Shown here: one piece after another, positions 24,146 to 35,409 of the stretch
Layout of the letters: each line of letters starts with the position of its first letter
Numbering within the stretch: the first letter of the stretch is position 1
Assembly: GCA_005281725.1 (NCBI GenBank)
Contig: SSBO01000012.1
Coordinates: forward strand, 17,774,561-17,838,560
Source: Wuchereria bancrofti
Taxonomy: Eukaryota > Nematoda > Chromadorea > Rhabditida > Onchocercidae
Reading direction: 5' to 3'
DNA: 64,000 nt
The notes under the pieces: generated by a model
Told to the model about the DNA's origin: nothing
Seen by the model: only the letters and a program-made list of their open reading frames with translations
Databases searched by the model: none
Position numbers and translations under genes: made by a program

Positions 24146-24646
24146 GCCTAAAACAGGAGTGACCGATAATCATAAACCAACTGATAATTCCCCATGAAGT
24201 ACAGATTGGTGCCGGAGCAAACAAAGAAAGGGAGACTGTAACGGGGAACTGTTTATAGCATAGCGATTGAGATCAGATTGGGAATATTCGCATTGTAATT
24301 CAAAGGGGTGAGAATTTAGCTAAGTGATTTATCAGATAGTACATTGTAACATTTATTTGATAATTTGTGTAATGAAACATGGAGTGTGAAGTATTTGCAA
24401 CACATTATTTTATTATTCAAGAATATTTAATTATAAATTATTTGGAGGTTAGCGATTTCGAATTTCTCGAAAGTAATATGGGTGTATTGTGTAACACTGC
24501 GTTAACTTAGCAATGTTTTGAAAAGGTTTTCTACATGTTAAAGGTAGTAAAGAACGCGACATAGCAAAATGCTTGTTTTATGCAAAACGATAGTTGTCAA
24601 ATGCACGATAGTTAGATATATTACTAATGTGAATTCTACATCCAAG
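22848..24646. other. Convergent intergenic region FBXO9 / PLPP6
   Basis: This is the 3'-3' interval between two convergent genes. It holds a (TA)n run at about 24109-24141, absent in length from the copy at about 10905. A 60-codon open stretch at 23570-23752 is not conserved in frame with its duplicate, so it is not called. Confidence 0.6.
24109..24141. repeat. (TA)n microsatellite
   Basis: A run of about sixteen TA units. The matching place in the diverged copy (about 10904-10918) is much shorter, so it would be length-variable. Confidence 0.85.
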
Positions 24647-26635
24647 TTATGCGTCTCGTTGTTCATTACTACCAAATATCAAAGGAAACATTTGTTTCAA
24701 AGCATCTACTGTGTGCAACGGCAAACACTGTACGAAATTTCCTTCTGCATAACCAAGTAATAAGCCTGTAAAAAAAAGTTGAAGAACAAATGAAAAACAA
24801 AGGCAAGCAGCTTCCGTCCAAAGAAATACTTCTGACTTAAAAGTTTGTCAAAATTAAATCAAGATTGTGAAATATCAAATGAGTTAGCAAAACAAGATTC
24901 GAAAGAGACGTTTTATTCTTGCATTATTTGCAGCAACATGAAGATACTGTAAAAACAAAAAAGAAAGAAATAACACGAACCGATCATAACATCGCTAACA
25001 TAGTGCCGACCAATAAAAATTCGTGAAGCTCCCAATACAAATGGAAATAACTTCACAAAGAGAGTAATAAACTGTGGAAGTGAACAAAAAAAGGTCAAAC
25101 TGAAACGAGAAAATAACGCTTCGTTGGCAAGTCTAGTGCAAAAATTGCCGAAGTGGCAATGTAAAAATTTTGCCTACTATTCAATATATTCAAAATTCAA
25201 ATCTGAATGTTACCATAAAACCGATAACATCGCACCACGAGAGGAATGACCAGAAGGAAATGAAAACTTGTCGACCAAAGGCGCCTCATAAAGCTATAAT
25301 GTTTTATCAGTAAACAAGGAAAGAAAGTCAACGATTATTTGACAGAATATTCTAGCACAATCTGATTCGCGCCAAAGCGTTTCATGAATCCAAAAAATTT
25401 GAAGATTTCAAACTCAAATTCTCCTACTTCGGAGAGTGTCAGAACAGTTACTGTTTAACTAAATAGCAAGAAATCCGAAGACGAGAATTCTGAATGACGT
25501 GGAAGACTAGGAGTAAAGTTTTCTTTTTACATTGATTTGAAAGAGTTGGTGTTAACATTCTCGTATAATAATAAGATGTATAATAAGATTCGAAACTGTC
25601 GTATACCTGATCTTTAATATCGAAAGGTGGACGAGATCTTCTTGCTATTCCTTTGATAATCCCAACAACTACCAAATCAGCACATAGACCTTAAAAAAAT
25701 TACTAAGTGTTTCAGATTCCCACTTCTCAAAAAAAGGAAATGAAGGAAGTGTTCAGGTATCTCAGAAAAATATTGCCTGAAAAATTAAAGCACTTACCAA
25801 ATATTAATACAGCTAATTCATGTCTCATATTCAAAGAAAAGTTATATCTCATAGATACCAGGAATATAAATGAACTGAAAATAATATCATTGCAATGACC
25901 GACTCACTGAAAATAATTTAAAAATGCTGAAGCAACCGAAAGTGTTGCAAGTACGTTAAAAAAATCATCTATAAAATTTACAAAGACTACGGTGCATGAA
26001 TTCTTCTAGGTTGTTCGAAACGACTTATAAATTAATAGAAACAATTTTCATTTAATAGCTAACTTAATAATCAACAGTCTTGAAAGTTGAAGCAAAAATA
26101 TGAAGATGAAATACCTAAAAATTAGCCACAAAGCACCATGCATTGACCACTCCATACATAAAAAGATGAAGCGCAGATTACTTTGCGAATCAATACCACT
26201 ATTCAATACCATGAACGAGGTGATTTCGTGATCCCAAATCCACAACTGTGTTTGAACTAGAACTAATTGGAAGTCATATTCAAAACAGAATACTCTGATC
26301 AAACAAAATTTATTGAACTAACATTGCCATTTGGAGTGCAGACTTAACTATACCTTCAGCTGCTGCAACACAATTATTGTTTCCCTCGATATTTACTAAC
26401 AGACTTGAACTGTTCCTCCTTTCCCCTGTCACTTTTACTCCATTCCATTCACTCTCTACACTTTATTCAGTTTATCATAAATTCCTTACTACTCAATTTC
26501 CCATTAATTAAAGAATTTATTTCTGATGCCATAAGTACCATAATACCATACTGACACCACCAGTACCATAAGTACAATACAGTACTTCCAATATGCTATG
26601 AAATGTAAAAACTCACCGTCCACCATGTTCATCAT
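24647..26635 (-). CDS. PAP2-family lipid phosphatase (PLPP6-like)
   Basis: Integral-membrane phosphatase of the PAP2 superfamily; PLPP6 members dephosphorylate isoprenoid diphosphates and presqualene diphosphate, probably at the ER. Seven exons join in phase: 26617-26635, 26115-26256, 25798-25874, 25607-25689, 25214-25293, 24981-25099 and 24647-24765, giving 212 residues. The three catalytic motifs are intact: C1 K-x6-RP at residues 92-100 (KGIARRSRP), C2 PSGH at 120-123, and C3 SR-x5-H-x3-D at 159-170 (SRIFIGRHYVSD). Hydrophobic segments flank each motif. The tiny first exon and its ATG are the least certain part; a TTTGATCAG acceptor lies just before the ATG. The gene follows SLU7 on the same strand at about 670 bp. 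A wrecked copy lies at 11398-13404. Confidence 0.9.
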
Positions 26636-27306
26636 CTGATCAAACCATCTCTCACCACTGCCCTTTAAATGCTTCGATATTATTCAAGAACACCACTCAT
26701 CACTTGACAACCGCTGACTTCCTACTGACCCATATAAGAAATGTAGTATGTAACATGTTGTACCAAGTTTGTATTATTGTATTAAAGAGTATTATAAAAT
26801 GTATTAGGAGCACAATTCCAATAGTTAATCTCCTTTATGTTTCCATACTTATTTACTAATGTTGTCATGTACAAGATGAAGAAACAAACAGTCACACCAA
26901 TGGAAATAAAAGGAGAAAACTTCGTTTCAGATTTAACTTCATGATTTGTTTCCTTAAAAAAAGTAGCCTTCACCAGGTGCGAAACTGGCTTTTGTCAAAA
27001 AGATAAACAGCAGAGCTGCATATATGTATTTATGTATAAGAAACCAGCAAATGACAAGCACTGCACCAAACTTCATTTATTATCGTTTAAACAATACTAT
27101 GTACATGCACATACGTAATCAATTCTCCATTGGAATTGATAACAAATGTTCTGAAATCAAAACGCCTTAAACAGTCACAAGAACTCATCAAAGACTTAAA
27201 GTCGCCACCTCTGCGACTAATGATTTATTGAAAAAAGTCTATCAACAACCAAAAAGCATTCTCGAGATGTAGTTGATATTTTACAAGATCAATTCGACAA
27301 AGGGAT
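26636..27306. other. SLU7-PLPP6 intergenic interval
   Basis: A same-strand interval of about 670 bp. A minus-strand open stretch at 26782-26973 contains a hydrophobic run but has no ATG, no good acceptor and is not kept in frame in the copy, so it is not called as a gene. Confidence 0.5.
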
Positions 27307-30300
27307 TCAGTCTTTTTTCGAATGCTTCTTCAGATGTTTTTCTTTTATGAATGCAGCCATTGGATCATCAGCGTGAATTTTCGTCAATTTATAAGCTTCC
27401 ATTTCAACAGGTGTTGGAGCACTTATGTCATAATTGGAATGATAGCGCCGTTTTCGATCACCCTAAAAATTTATATTTTTCTGTCTAATTCTTCTGATGT
27501 TATGTTCTCTTGACTACCAACTTTAACAGCCCCATCGAAGCATCTCCTAACTAGTATTCATCCGACTTACTGTTTGAGAAAACGACATGTTCTGAAAACT
27601 AAATATTTTCTCATGTAAGAGAAGAGAGTGAGGAAAATCACTTAAAATAACTCTTTTTATAGAAGTGGAAAAAATACCAGCTGTAAACTTTCTTCGGCAT
27701 CTTCCCATTCCTTATTGATCTTTTTAATTGCATGTTCAAGTTCTTTCTTCTTTTTCTTCTCATCATCCGATGAAAATCCATCCAAATTTCTTTTCTTTAA
27801 TTTCGAAGCCTTTTTATTCTTCTCCCTCCGCTCTTTTTGTCGTTTTCTCTTTTCCCTCTTTTTTTCACGTCTTCTTTCGTCACGCTTAACTAAACGCCCA
27901 AATATAATTTTTTTTAATAGCTTTATAAAGGATCATTAATGATAAAAAATCGAAATTAAACACTGAGATCTGTGTTTGTGATTACGTCTAGCAGTAAAAA
28001 AGATATAAGATGCTAGAGTACCCTTCTCAAGTTCATACTGTCGTTCTTCTTCCCGTTCTCTTTCTTCTTCAGCATTCTTCTCGGAGTCAAATGTGTCCGA
28101 CGATGATTCACCAACAGAGGAATTTTCTTCCTCTTCTAGCTCCTTTCCCGATGTTATACCTGCAAAATTAAACCGTTTATAAGATATTGATAAATTTGAA
28201 AACTGGTCAAACTTATTGACTTTAATAACTAATCAAAATAGTACCAGTAGTTTCTTGCTTGACACTTGGATCGGTATTTGGGATCACGTTTTGCGGCAAA
28301 ATGGTTCCTTCCAGAGTTGCTGCATTTCTAGCTTTACCAGCTTCGCCAAGGCAATATGAATTCTTTATGAAAGAATGACAGCAAGCAAAACCCCACTGTC
28401 CAGATTTCCAGTAAGATCCCCAAACAGATTTGTGATTATTCAAGTATCTAAACATAAAAGCACATCACCACCACTGGCCGACTGATAAATTTATTCTTGT
28501 TTCTTATATGTTTATCAAAGATAATGGCTAAAATCTTAGGCATTATACAACTACACACCTCATGTTTTTTAATCATATAATTTCTTAACAGAATACGAAA
28601 AAATGATCTTACTTGTCCTCCTCATAACGGCTTAGTACCCCTCGTCGTTCCTCACCTTTTACTACTTTTCCTTTTCTGTTATACTCCACATAATTCTCCG
28701 TTTGCGCTAACAACAATTCCTTCGGTGGTGCATGTAAATACTTCTAAAAATATTTTCAATATTTTGGCCATCGTTCTTCGTTCATTTCCACTCTTCTATC
28801 CGTAAATTACGAAGCGAATTTCAAGAGTAAATAAAAGATGATGAAGAACGTCACTAAAGATTTGACTAATAGAGATAGTGTCTGAAGAGAACTGAAACCG
28901 ATCAATCCCATATGAAAAGTAAGCCCAAGCTACGAATAACTTTATCACAGTGTAAATGCTAAAAAGTTAGTGTTAACTTACTTCTCCACCATACTTTTCC
29001 AATAATTTGCTTTTGTGCTCCTCTTTCGCACTTAATTTTTGTTGCTCAAACTCTTTTTTCATTGCTTCCAGCTTTGTAGGCTCAGCTAATGCATGAACAT
29101 CAATTCCTGTAATAGAGAAGCACGCAGCATTGAAACATTAAATTAATGAAAGCAGCTGAAAAGTGCTTAATCGAATTAATAAAAAGTAGTAAGTCATTTT
29201 TAAATTCTGATCAAAAGCAAACATTAACATTTGTACTTACTTATTCCTTAACAAAAGTGATTTAATCAAATTAATTTAAACTTTTTTGTCATGGATTTTC
29301 TGTGCATGCTGCAGTTATTATAATTGTTTGTAATTAATCATGACTAGAAAAAAACATCCGAAACTTATAATACTCAGTGCTGCATGCTACCTTATCTATA
29401 ACACAAGATCTCAGTCCCCATGTCTTTTTGAAATAACAGTGCATTCCGTTTAATGGAATACTAAATATGGAAAAGAAAAAGAAGGCCTAAGAAAAATAAG
29501 CGTAAGTTCAGTCATGGCTCTACTCTAAACTGTTTTCATATAAGAACTAGATATATACTACTATACAGACTTTGACTTACAATTACTTTTCCTCATTATA
29601 AGAATAAGATAGATGCACTAACCTTTACAACGAGCCTGCCATGCGAACACCTGTGCTTCATTAGCCTGTACTACTTCTCCTGTATAACGTATGAAATTCT
29701 CACCAGCAAATTTAGCTGCTTCTTTCTCTTTTCCAGGTACATTCTACAAAAAATATTATTTTTTTTGTATTTTTGTCAAAAGTTCTCCTTTCATTCAGCA
29801 AAACCGGAAAGTGTAATTCTGAAAGAAAAAAAAATCACATTCTACTTGAAATTGTGCTATAGAGCAGTTAAAACAATGATGCGACAAACAAGACGATGTT
29901 TTGAATAAGATTTCTTACTGCAAATGGATTCTCTCTCATCGAACGCGACTTCGGATCATAATAAGGTCCATTTGGATCCAAATTATAGAGATATTTTGCA
30001 GTATCTTCTCTGAAATTACTACTCTAATAACCTCTTAAAAAAACAATCGCATAACATTACCTGAAATCTTTACTTCTATACCTGATACGAAGGTTTCTCA
30101 CGGTAATTCGCGTACGCGAATCCATATCAACTGTTACACCTGCCATATCAGCATCATCGGCATACATATCTTCATCTGCAGGCTCTTCTGCTATATGATG
30201 GTTGCCTTCTCCAGCTTCCAATTCTTCTTTCAAAAGTTCTCCTTTCATCTAAAACATATAAAACCAATCAGAAGTACAAGCTAACGATGGTATAAAATTT

Positions 30301-31593
30301 AAATTCAAACTTTAAATACTTAAAGAAAACCGAAATTACCTTCTCCTCCCTCAGAAGCTTCCTTGTTTGCTCCAGTTTCTCGTGTTCTTCAACAACTTGC
30401 TTGTATGTCTGCGGGTCATATCCATTCCATCGATCTCGTTTTGCATCCCAACCAAGTGTTAATTTCGGCTTTAATTATAGTTTTATATAGGATAATTGTA
30501 CTACATGCTAAGAAAAACAAACAATTGTGAAGAAATAGAAAAACTTTTAATTTATCAAAAAAATTTGACTATCAAATCTTGACTATATCTGTTTATTTTC
30601 ACTGTATAGCATGATCTACACCTCTTCTATAATCTAAATCTTTTTAACCACAGTTTCGATATATTGAAGAATCTTTCAAACCCAAGAGATTTGCACACGA
30701 TTTATTTTGCATAATTAAAACAGTTGAAAGGCAAACCTGGACGTATTCGTCTGCAGCAATATCCTGATTTGTCCATATGGCACCTATTTTACGAGGTCTC
30801 TCTAAACAGTCCTTCTTTCGATGCGTCATAGCACCACAGTTTTCACAGGCACCCTAAACTTATAATAATTTTTCAGGAACACGTAAGTACTATGAAAATT
30901 CAAAGATAAAAAATAAGTTTTGGACTTGGTACAAATTTAGACAGACCTTTCGGAACTTCGTAGCTCTTTCATTCGTTGTACCTCTTTTATACCAATCATC
31001 GATCGATGACCACTTAATTTGTCTTTCTTCATGCGGTCTTTGATGCTTAAATTGGGTATTTTCTAGAGAACTAAGTAAAGCTGCAACATGCAGTCGAAAA
31101 AACAAACGTCTTCTTTTGTTACTTGCAGTTTCCTCTTTGACCTTTCGAAAAAACACGACTAGTAATATTTTGTCCTTGAGTTTTAAGCATGCGCCTTATG
31201 GTAAAATTGGATCTTTAAACTAACCTGTAAAGTAGGTCCATCAGCAGGTACATACCATGGGTGCTTTGCAATGAATTCTGGAATGTGCGGGTTAATATCA
31301 CGCCCTGTTACGACATCCACTGTTGCTGGAGCTATACCCAACTTTTGCTCTTCTTCCAAATCCTTCGAAAGACTTTTCATTTCAGTTTAAGATTAAAAAA
31401 CTTCACGATCACTTGTTTATACCGCTTTTTTATTTATGATAATTTTCAAAACAAATTTTAAAGAATGACAAGGATCCAGTACCTTCTGCCTCCTGTATTC
31501 ATCTTTACTTTTCCGTCCTTCCTGCACATCGCCTATTCCAATTTCTTGCCGGAGCAGTTTCGACACAGGGATTTCTGAACCATTTGATGCCAT
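27307..31593 (-). CDS. SLU7: Pre-mRNA-splicing factor SLU7
   Basis: SLU7 is a nuclear splicing factor acting at the second catalytic step, where it helps choose the 3' splice site. Fifteen phase-consistent exons were traced: 31483-31593, 31225-31362, 30947-31045, 30737-30853, 30340-30468, 30082-30248, 29919-30009, 29623-29743, 28982-29106, 28613-28743, 28245-28447, 28022-28159, 27678-27889, 27571-27591 and 27307-27462, for 652 residues (human is 586). Key blocks: DINPHIPEF (exon 2), the CCHC zinc knuckle with Cys119, Cys122, His127 and Cys132 (exon 4), [63 protein letters not shown], a lysine/arginine-rich tail, and the end block ADDPMAAFI. The extra length is in the acidic/basic C-terminal third. 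A TTTCAG acceptor lies 12 bases before the ATG. The exon 2 and 3 acceptors are weak. It is transcribed divergently from the gene at 32322. Confidence 0.95.
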
Positions 31594-32321
31594 TCTTTTT
31601 TCCTTCTGAAACAATACATTTACTGTTGTCAAAAAATCACACTGTACTGTTTCGTTAAATTGAACTTTAGAACAGAAGATTTGTCCAGAATAGCTCCCAA
31701 TAAAAATCTAGCCTCACCTAACTCTCCTCCAGAAACATTCCAGATAACTATCAAGGTATCTGCAACGAAAAGAGGCCAACCGTGAAGTACCACAAGGTAA
31801 CTGCAAAACTGCCAGGTCAATGAATGCTGGTAGCACGCAAGTAAGTTTTCATTTCTTTACTTAAGATTGATTAAAAGTAGTGTTGTAGGTACAGCGTTGT
31901 CTTTGAGCAGTCTTTCAATAGTTTATCTACGATCACTTCTCAGCATGCGGCGCGAACGAACTGCGCAATGCAGTAGTGTTTGTATGTTGGTTATAGTATT
32001 TTATCGTATATGCGACATGCACCGAACAGTATGAAGTGCCATGCCCTTTCACCGTACATTTCTATACTGATAACATAGGAGTTTATGCTATATGGTCATT
32101 TTAGTTGGGTTATTAAAGTTTAGTTCGTACTTTTAGCTCAAAGAATTTCTTACGGTTTACAATACCCTGACAGATTCGTGTTTTCGGGCGTGCATCCGAG
32201 AATTCAACCATCATCAGCTAATTCAATCCGAAGCGGAATGTATCAACAAATGTAATTTTTTTTTTCATTCATATCTCCAACTTAGGAATATGCTTAATTA
32301 TTTGAAGCACCTGCGAATTTA
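31594..32321. promoter_or_regulatory. Divergent promoter region, SLU7 / small gene-EXOSC4
   Basis: A 728-bp interval between two start codons on opposite strands, so both promoters should be here. It contains a GC-richer stretch at about 31940-31975 (GCATGCGGCGCGAACGAACT) in otherwise AT-rich DNA. A trans-splice-like acceptor for SLU7 sits next to 31605. About 650 bp is kept almost unchanged in the copy at 16930-17560. No named motif is assigned. Confidence 0.5.
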
Positions 32322-32979
32322 ATGGACTACATATCTAAATTAGAAAACGATCCTGTAGAATCCACACGTTGGTCTGGCCATACATCCAGTTATCTAAATG
32401 GTAAGTTCCGTGCACTGCAGAGTTTATCAGAAGCGTTGGTTACGGTTAAAGTATCTGTCGCTGAAAGAATTTTTTAAGACTTTCGAAACGCCGTATTTGA
32501 GTTTTATAAGTATTGGGTATTAAATATTATATTAACACCGCATATCTTTGCTTCATTATCTTTTTTTTTCTCAGAATCTCTTGGACACGTATTGTGTGTA
32601 ACTTTTTCTTCCCAAACCGTTTTTTGAAAACTAAAAGTTGCAAAACCGTGCCATAATATTAAGTGGAGCTTCATATAAAATCAAGTAGTAGATGTTATTT
32701 GTGATATTCCTGCATGCCATTGAAGATATCACTACTGCTTTTAATTGGAAAACTCCAAGGTACACTAAACTTTCGTTCCCATTAAATTTTTCAAAGGTCA
32801 AAGTAGTTGTTGTTGAGGGAATTTTTGGAACTTTTAAAACGTCATATTTGAGTGTTAATATAAAACATTATGTTTTTGCAGGCATTGATAAGCACATGCG
32901 GACAAGTCAACGTCTGATGCTGATATTTGCCGAACAAGCTCCAAATAAGTTATTTAAAAAGGAAGAATCATCGAAATAA
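32322..32979 (+). CDS. Small unknown protein, 58 residues, two exons
   Basis: Exon 1 (32322-32400) ends in phase 1 at GTAAGT; exon 2 (32882-32979) follows a TTTTTGCAG acceptor and joins in phase, ending at TAA. The peptide begins MDYISKLENDPVESTRWSGH and has a basic C-terminus (NKLFKKEESSK), with no signal peptide or membrane helix. I do not recognise the family. Its stop is only 70 bp before the EXOSC4 ATG, with a trans-splice-like acceptor between them, so the two may share a transcript. The splice fit and operon-like context support it; the function is unknown. Confidence 0.55.
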
Positions 32980-33026
32980 CAGTTCCTGCTTCTTCGAGCT
33001 GTTTTGTTTTTTTCATTTTGTATGCA

Positions 33027-33039
33027 TTCAGTTTTGCAG
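33027..33039 (+). promoter_or_regulatory. Putative trans-splice acceptor of EXOSC4
   Basis: A T-rich tract followed by ATTCAGTTTTGCAG ends nine bases before the EXOSC4 ATG. There is no upstream exon frame for it to join, so a spliced-leader acceptor is the simplest reading. It lies in the 69-bp gap after the preceding gene. Confidence 0.6.
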
Positions 33040-33048
33040 AAGTAAATT

Positions 33049-34500
33049 ATGAGTATCATATCAGAGCACGGTTTCCGTCAAGATGGTCGAAAGCCACATC
33101 AAATTCGGAATCTAAATTATAAACTGGGAGTCTATTCACAAGCTGATGGTTCAGCGTACCTTGAACAAGGCAACACTAAGGTTTTTTCATTGTTTCTTTA
33201 AATGCTGGTTGTTTAAGTACTATCCTAAACCGTGCAGTGCGAGTGATATTTGAGGAAGCGAAAGTGGAAGTACTCTAATTAGTTAATACTGTTACAAGAT
33301 AAGGATTTTTTCTATTTATTCGTGCAGGTAATAACTTTACCACCCTGTTGCACTCACCAAAATGGGATGCTAAACTTCTTTATACTTTTCATTGTATGTT
33401 TGAGCAGATGTGGTTTAGGTTCTTTGCGCAGTATATGGTCCCTACGAACCCAAACAACGAAGCCGTTTGCTAGAGGATCGTTGCATCATCAACTGTCAAT
33501 ATAGCATGGCCACATTCTCAACTAATGAGCGGAAGGTTTATTTTATTCTAATTGTATATCGAAGTTGAAAGTAATTTATCATTTATCTATTATATATTGT
33601 AACAGAGTCAGTAAATGTATGTGACTACTCGCTTAGTGTTGCATGAAATTTATTGCTTTAGGAACGACCACGAGGAGATCGTCGGTCGCTAGAATTTGCC
33701 CGGTTAATGGAGAAAGCGTTCGAAGCAGCAATTCTGACAGAAAATTATCCACGATCTCAAATTGATGTTTTTTGTGAACTGTTGCAGGTACTGATCTTAC
33801 AGTGTTTACGCTTATGTTTCTATCGTTATCAACACTACCACTTACACCTAGCTCAACCAGTTGTTGGTGTTTCAGATTTAAGTCTTAACTGACTGCGTTT
33901 GTTGTTTCAGTTTGAGCAAAGATTTTGACACATGTATCATACACTTCATATTGCCATTCCTATTTTGCATTTAGTGTCTGGGAGGGATTTTTTTGAGAGA
34001 AAAAATTTTCTTTATATAAATTTTTTCTTTCAGGAAATTCTATATATTTTTCTTCGGAATCATATGTGCTATCTAAAACATTTGCTTTACGATATTTCTC
34101 TTGCGACTTTTTTCTTTTTCAGGCGGATGGAAGTCATCTTGCCGCATGTGTCAATGTGGGAACGTTAGCACTTGCTGATGCAGGTGTGCCAATGCGTGGT
34201 CTGGTTGCGGCAGCATCATGTGCCTGCGCACCTGGTGGATTAGCGTGTGTAGATGTCAATTCGCGCGAAGAAATGGGTATTGTTCCTCGACTAACAGTGG
34301 CTACAATATCGGGACAAGATGCAGTTGTGCTGGCAGAGTTACAAAACAGGCTGCACAAGAATCATCTAATGGTGATACTGGGATCTGCCCGAAAAGCAAC
34401 AGCTCACGTACACTCATGTCTCGAAGCTGCCGTATTGACTCATATTAAAGCTGCCATTGGTTTACCCTCCGATAGTGATGTGGAACGTGATAGCATTTGA
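33049..34500 (+). CDS. EXOSC4: Exosome complex component RRP41 (EXOSC4)
   Basis: RNase PH-fold subunit of the six-member ring of the RNA exosome, which degrades and trims RNA 3' ends in nucleus and cytoplasm. Four exons join in phase: 33049-33180, 33419-33535, 33662-33787 and 34123-34500, giving 250 residues (human is 245). Family blocks in order: RQDGRKPHQIRNLN, GVYSQADGSAYLEQGNTK, VYGPYEP, CQYSMATFSTNERKERPRGD, AFEAAILTENYPRSQIDV, LQADGSHLAACVNVGTLAL and DAGVPMRGLVAAAS. Animal RRP41 is thought to be structural rather than catalytic. Its ring partner EXOSC2 is the next gene on the same strand. Confidence 0.95.
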
Positions 34501-35409
34501 TGTGCTGATTAGATAGCAAAAATATTCATTCACTTATAAAGGCACTTCGTTTCATTGTTTTCAAAGAGTTAGCCATGAATTTCAAGGAAATATGGAATAC
34601 TTTAATGGAATGATTTTGTTTTGTTTGAGCAGGTTTTTCAACTTATCGATATTAAATGTGTTTTTTGTTGGATATTTATCAGTGGATCATTTGTTCATGC
34701 CTTTTATTTGATTTTATTGGTTTAAAATTTCGTCCTTAAGTGAAAAAGGATTTTTATTTGTGTATCTCGGTTTCTGTTGCTGATTTCTTCTGGAAATATA
34801 TTAAATTCGTGAAGCTTTTGTTCTTTATATCGTTTTACGTAAAATATCGAGGATCTATACATATGGAGACCCTTTCCAATGAAATATGGAGTGTCCAGTT
34901 AAATAGATAAATTTATAGAACTTCAAATAAGACTCAGGTTTCTTTTCATTAGATTTTTCATAAATGGCAAGTTGCATGATAGAAATGTTTAACATCATAA
35001 ATTTTGCCATGTGGGCAGAGTTCTATATGCATGCTATAGCTAGGACCTTACCATCTCTTTGCACTGGTGATCGGGAAAAGTGACCTGCAGTGTTGTGTTA
35101 CACACAAATGTCTGCATGTATTGCTTCAATGCTCAGGAATGCTTTATTCCTCACTTCCATTCTTGATAGTACTTTAGTTCCATTTTTACTCTAACTATCC
35201 ATAGTTGGAGTGAGCAATAATTTTTCCTTGTTTCATTAGATTTGGAAATATCTTGAAGACTTTAGTAAGTGGTAGGGTTCAGTAAGAAAGATATGGATCA
35301 TTTTTATGGTAGACTAGTGTATCGGCACTGTTGTACTTCATTTAACTCATATTTTTAAAAAATGATTCCCTTTAGCTTATTTAGCATAGCTATAAGTAGA
35401 ATTTTGCAG
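34501..35409. other. EXOSC4-EXOSC2 interval
   Basis: About 0.9 kb between two same-strand genes. No gene is seen; it should contain the EXOSC4 3' UTR. It ends with the acceptor TTTTGCAG directly before the EXOSC2 ATG. Confidence 0.6.
35396..35409 (+). promoter_or_regulatory. Putative trans-splice acceptor abutting the EXOSC2 ATG
   Basis: The sequence AGAATTTTGCAG ends exactly at the base before ATG. An acceptor with no leader between AG and ATG is typical of nematode trans-spliced mRNAs. It also fixes the start at 35410 rather than the in-frame ATG at 35362. Confidence 0.6.

Noticed and set aside
26782..26973. Minus-strand open stretch with a hydrophobic run, possible extra PLPP6 exon
   Set aside because: It has no ATG or usable acceptor, and a phase-consistent first exon of PLPP6 was found elsewhere (26617-26635).
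31629..31820. 63-codon open stretch upstream of SLU7, identical at 16945-17136
   Set aside because: Its conservation is explained by the near-identical duplicated flank. It lies in the expected SLU7 promoter or 5' UTR and has no family.
32692..32760. Possible middle exon of the 58-residue gene
   Set aside because: Including it breaks the reading frame at the next junction, while direct joining of the outer exons is in phase.
34134..34448. Open frames in other frames and on the minus strand within EXOSC4 exon 4
   Set aside because: These are overlaps of the GC-richer EXOSC4 exon, which matches its family throughout.
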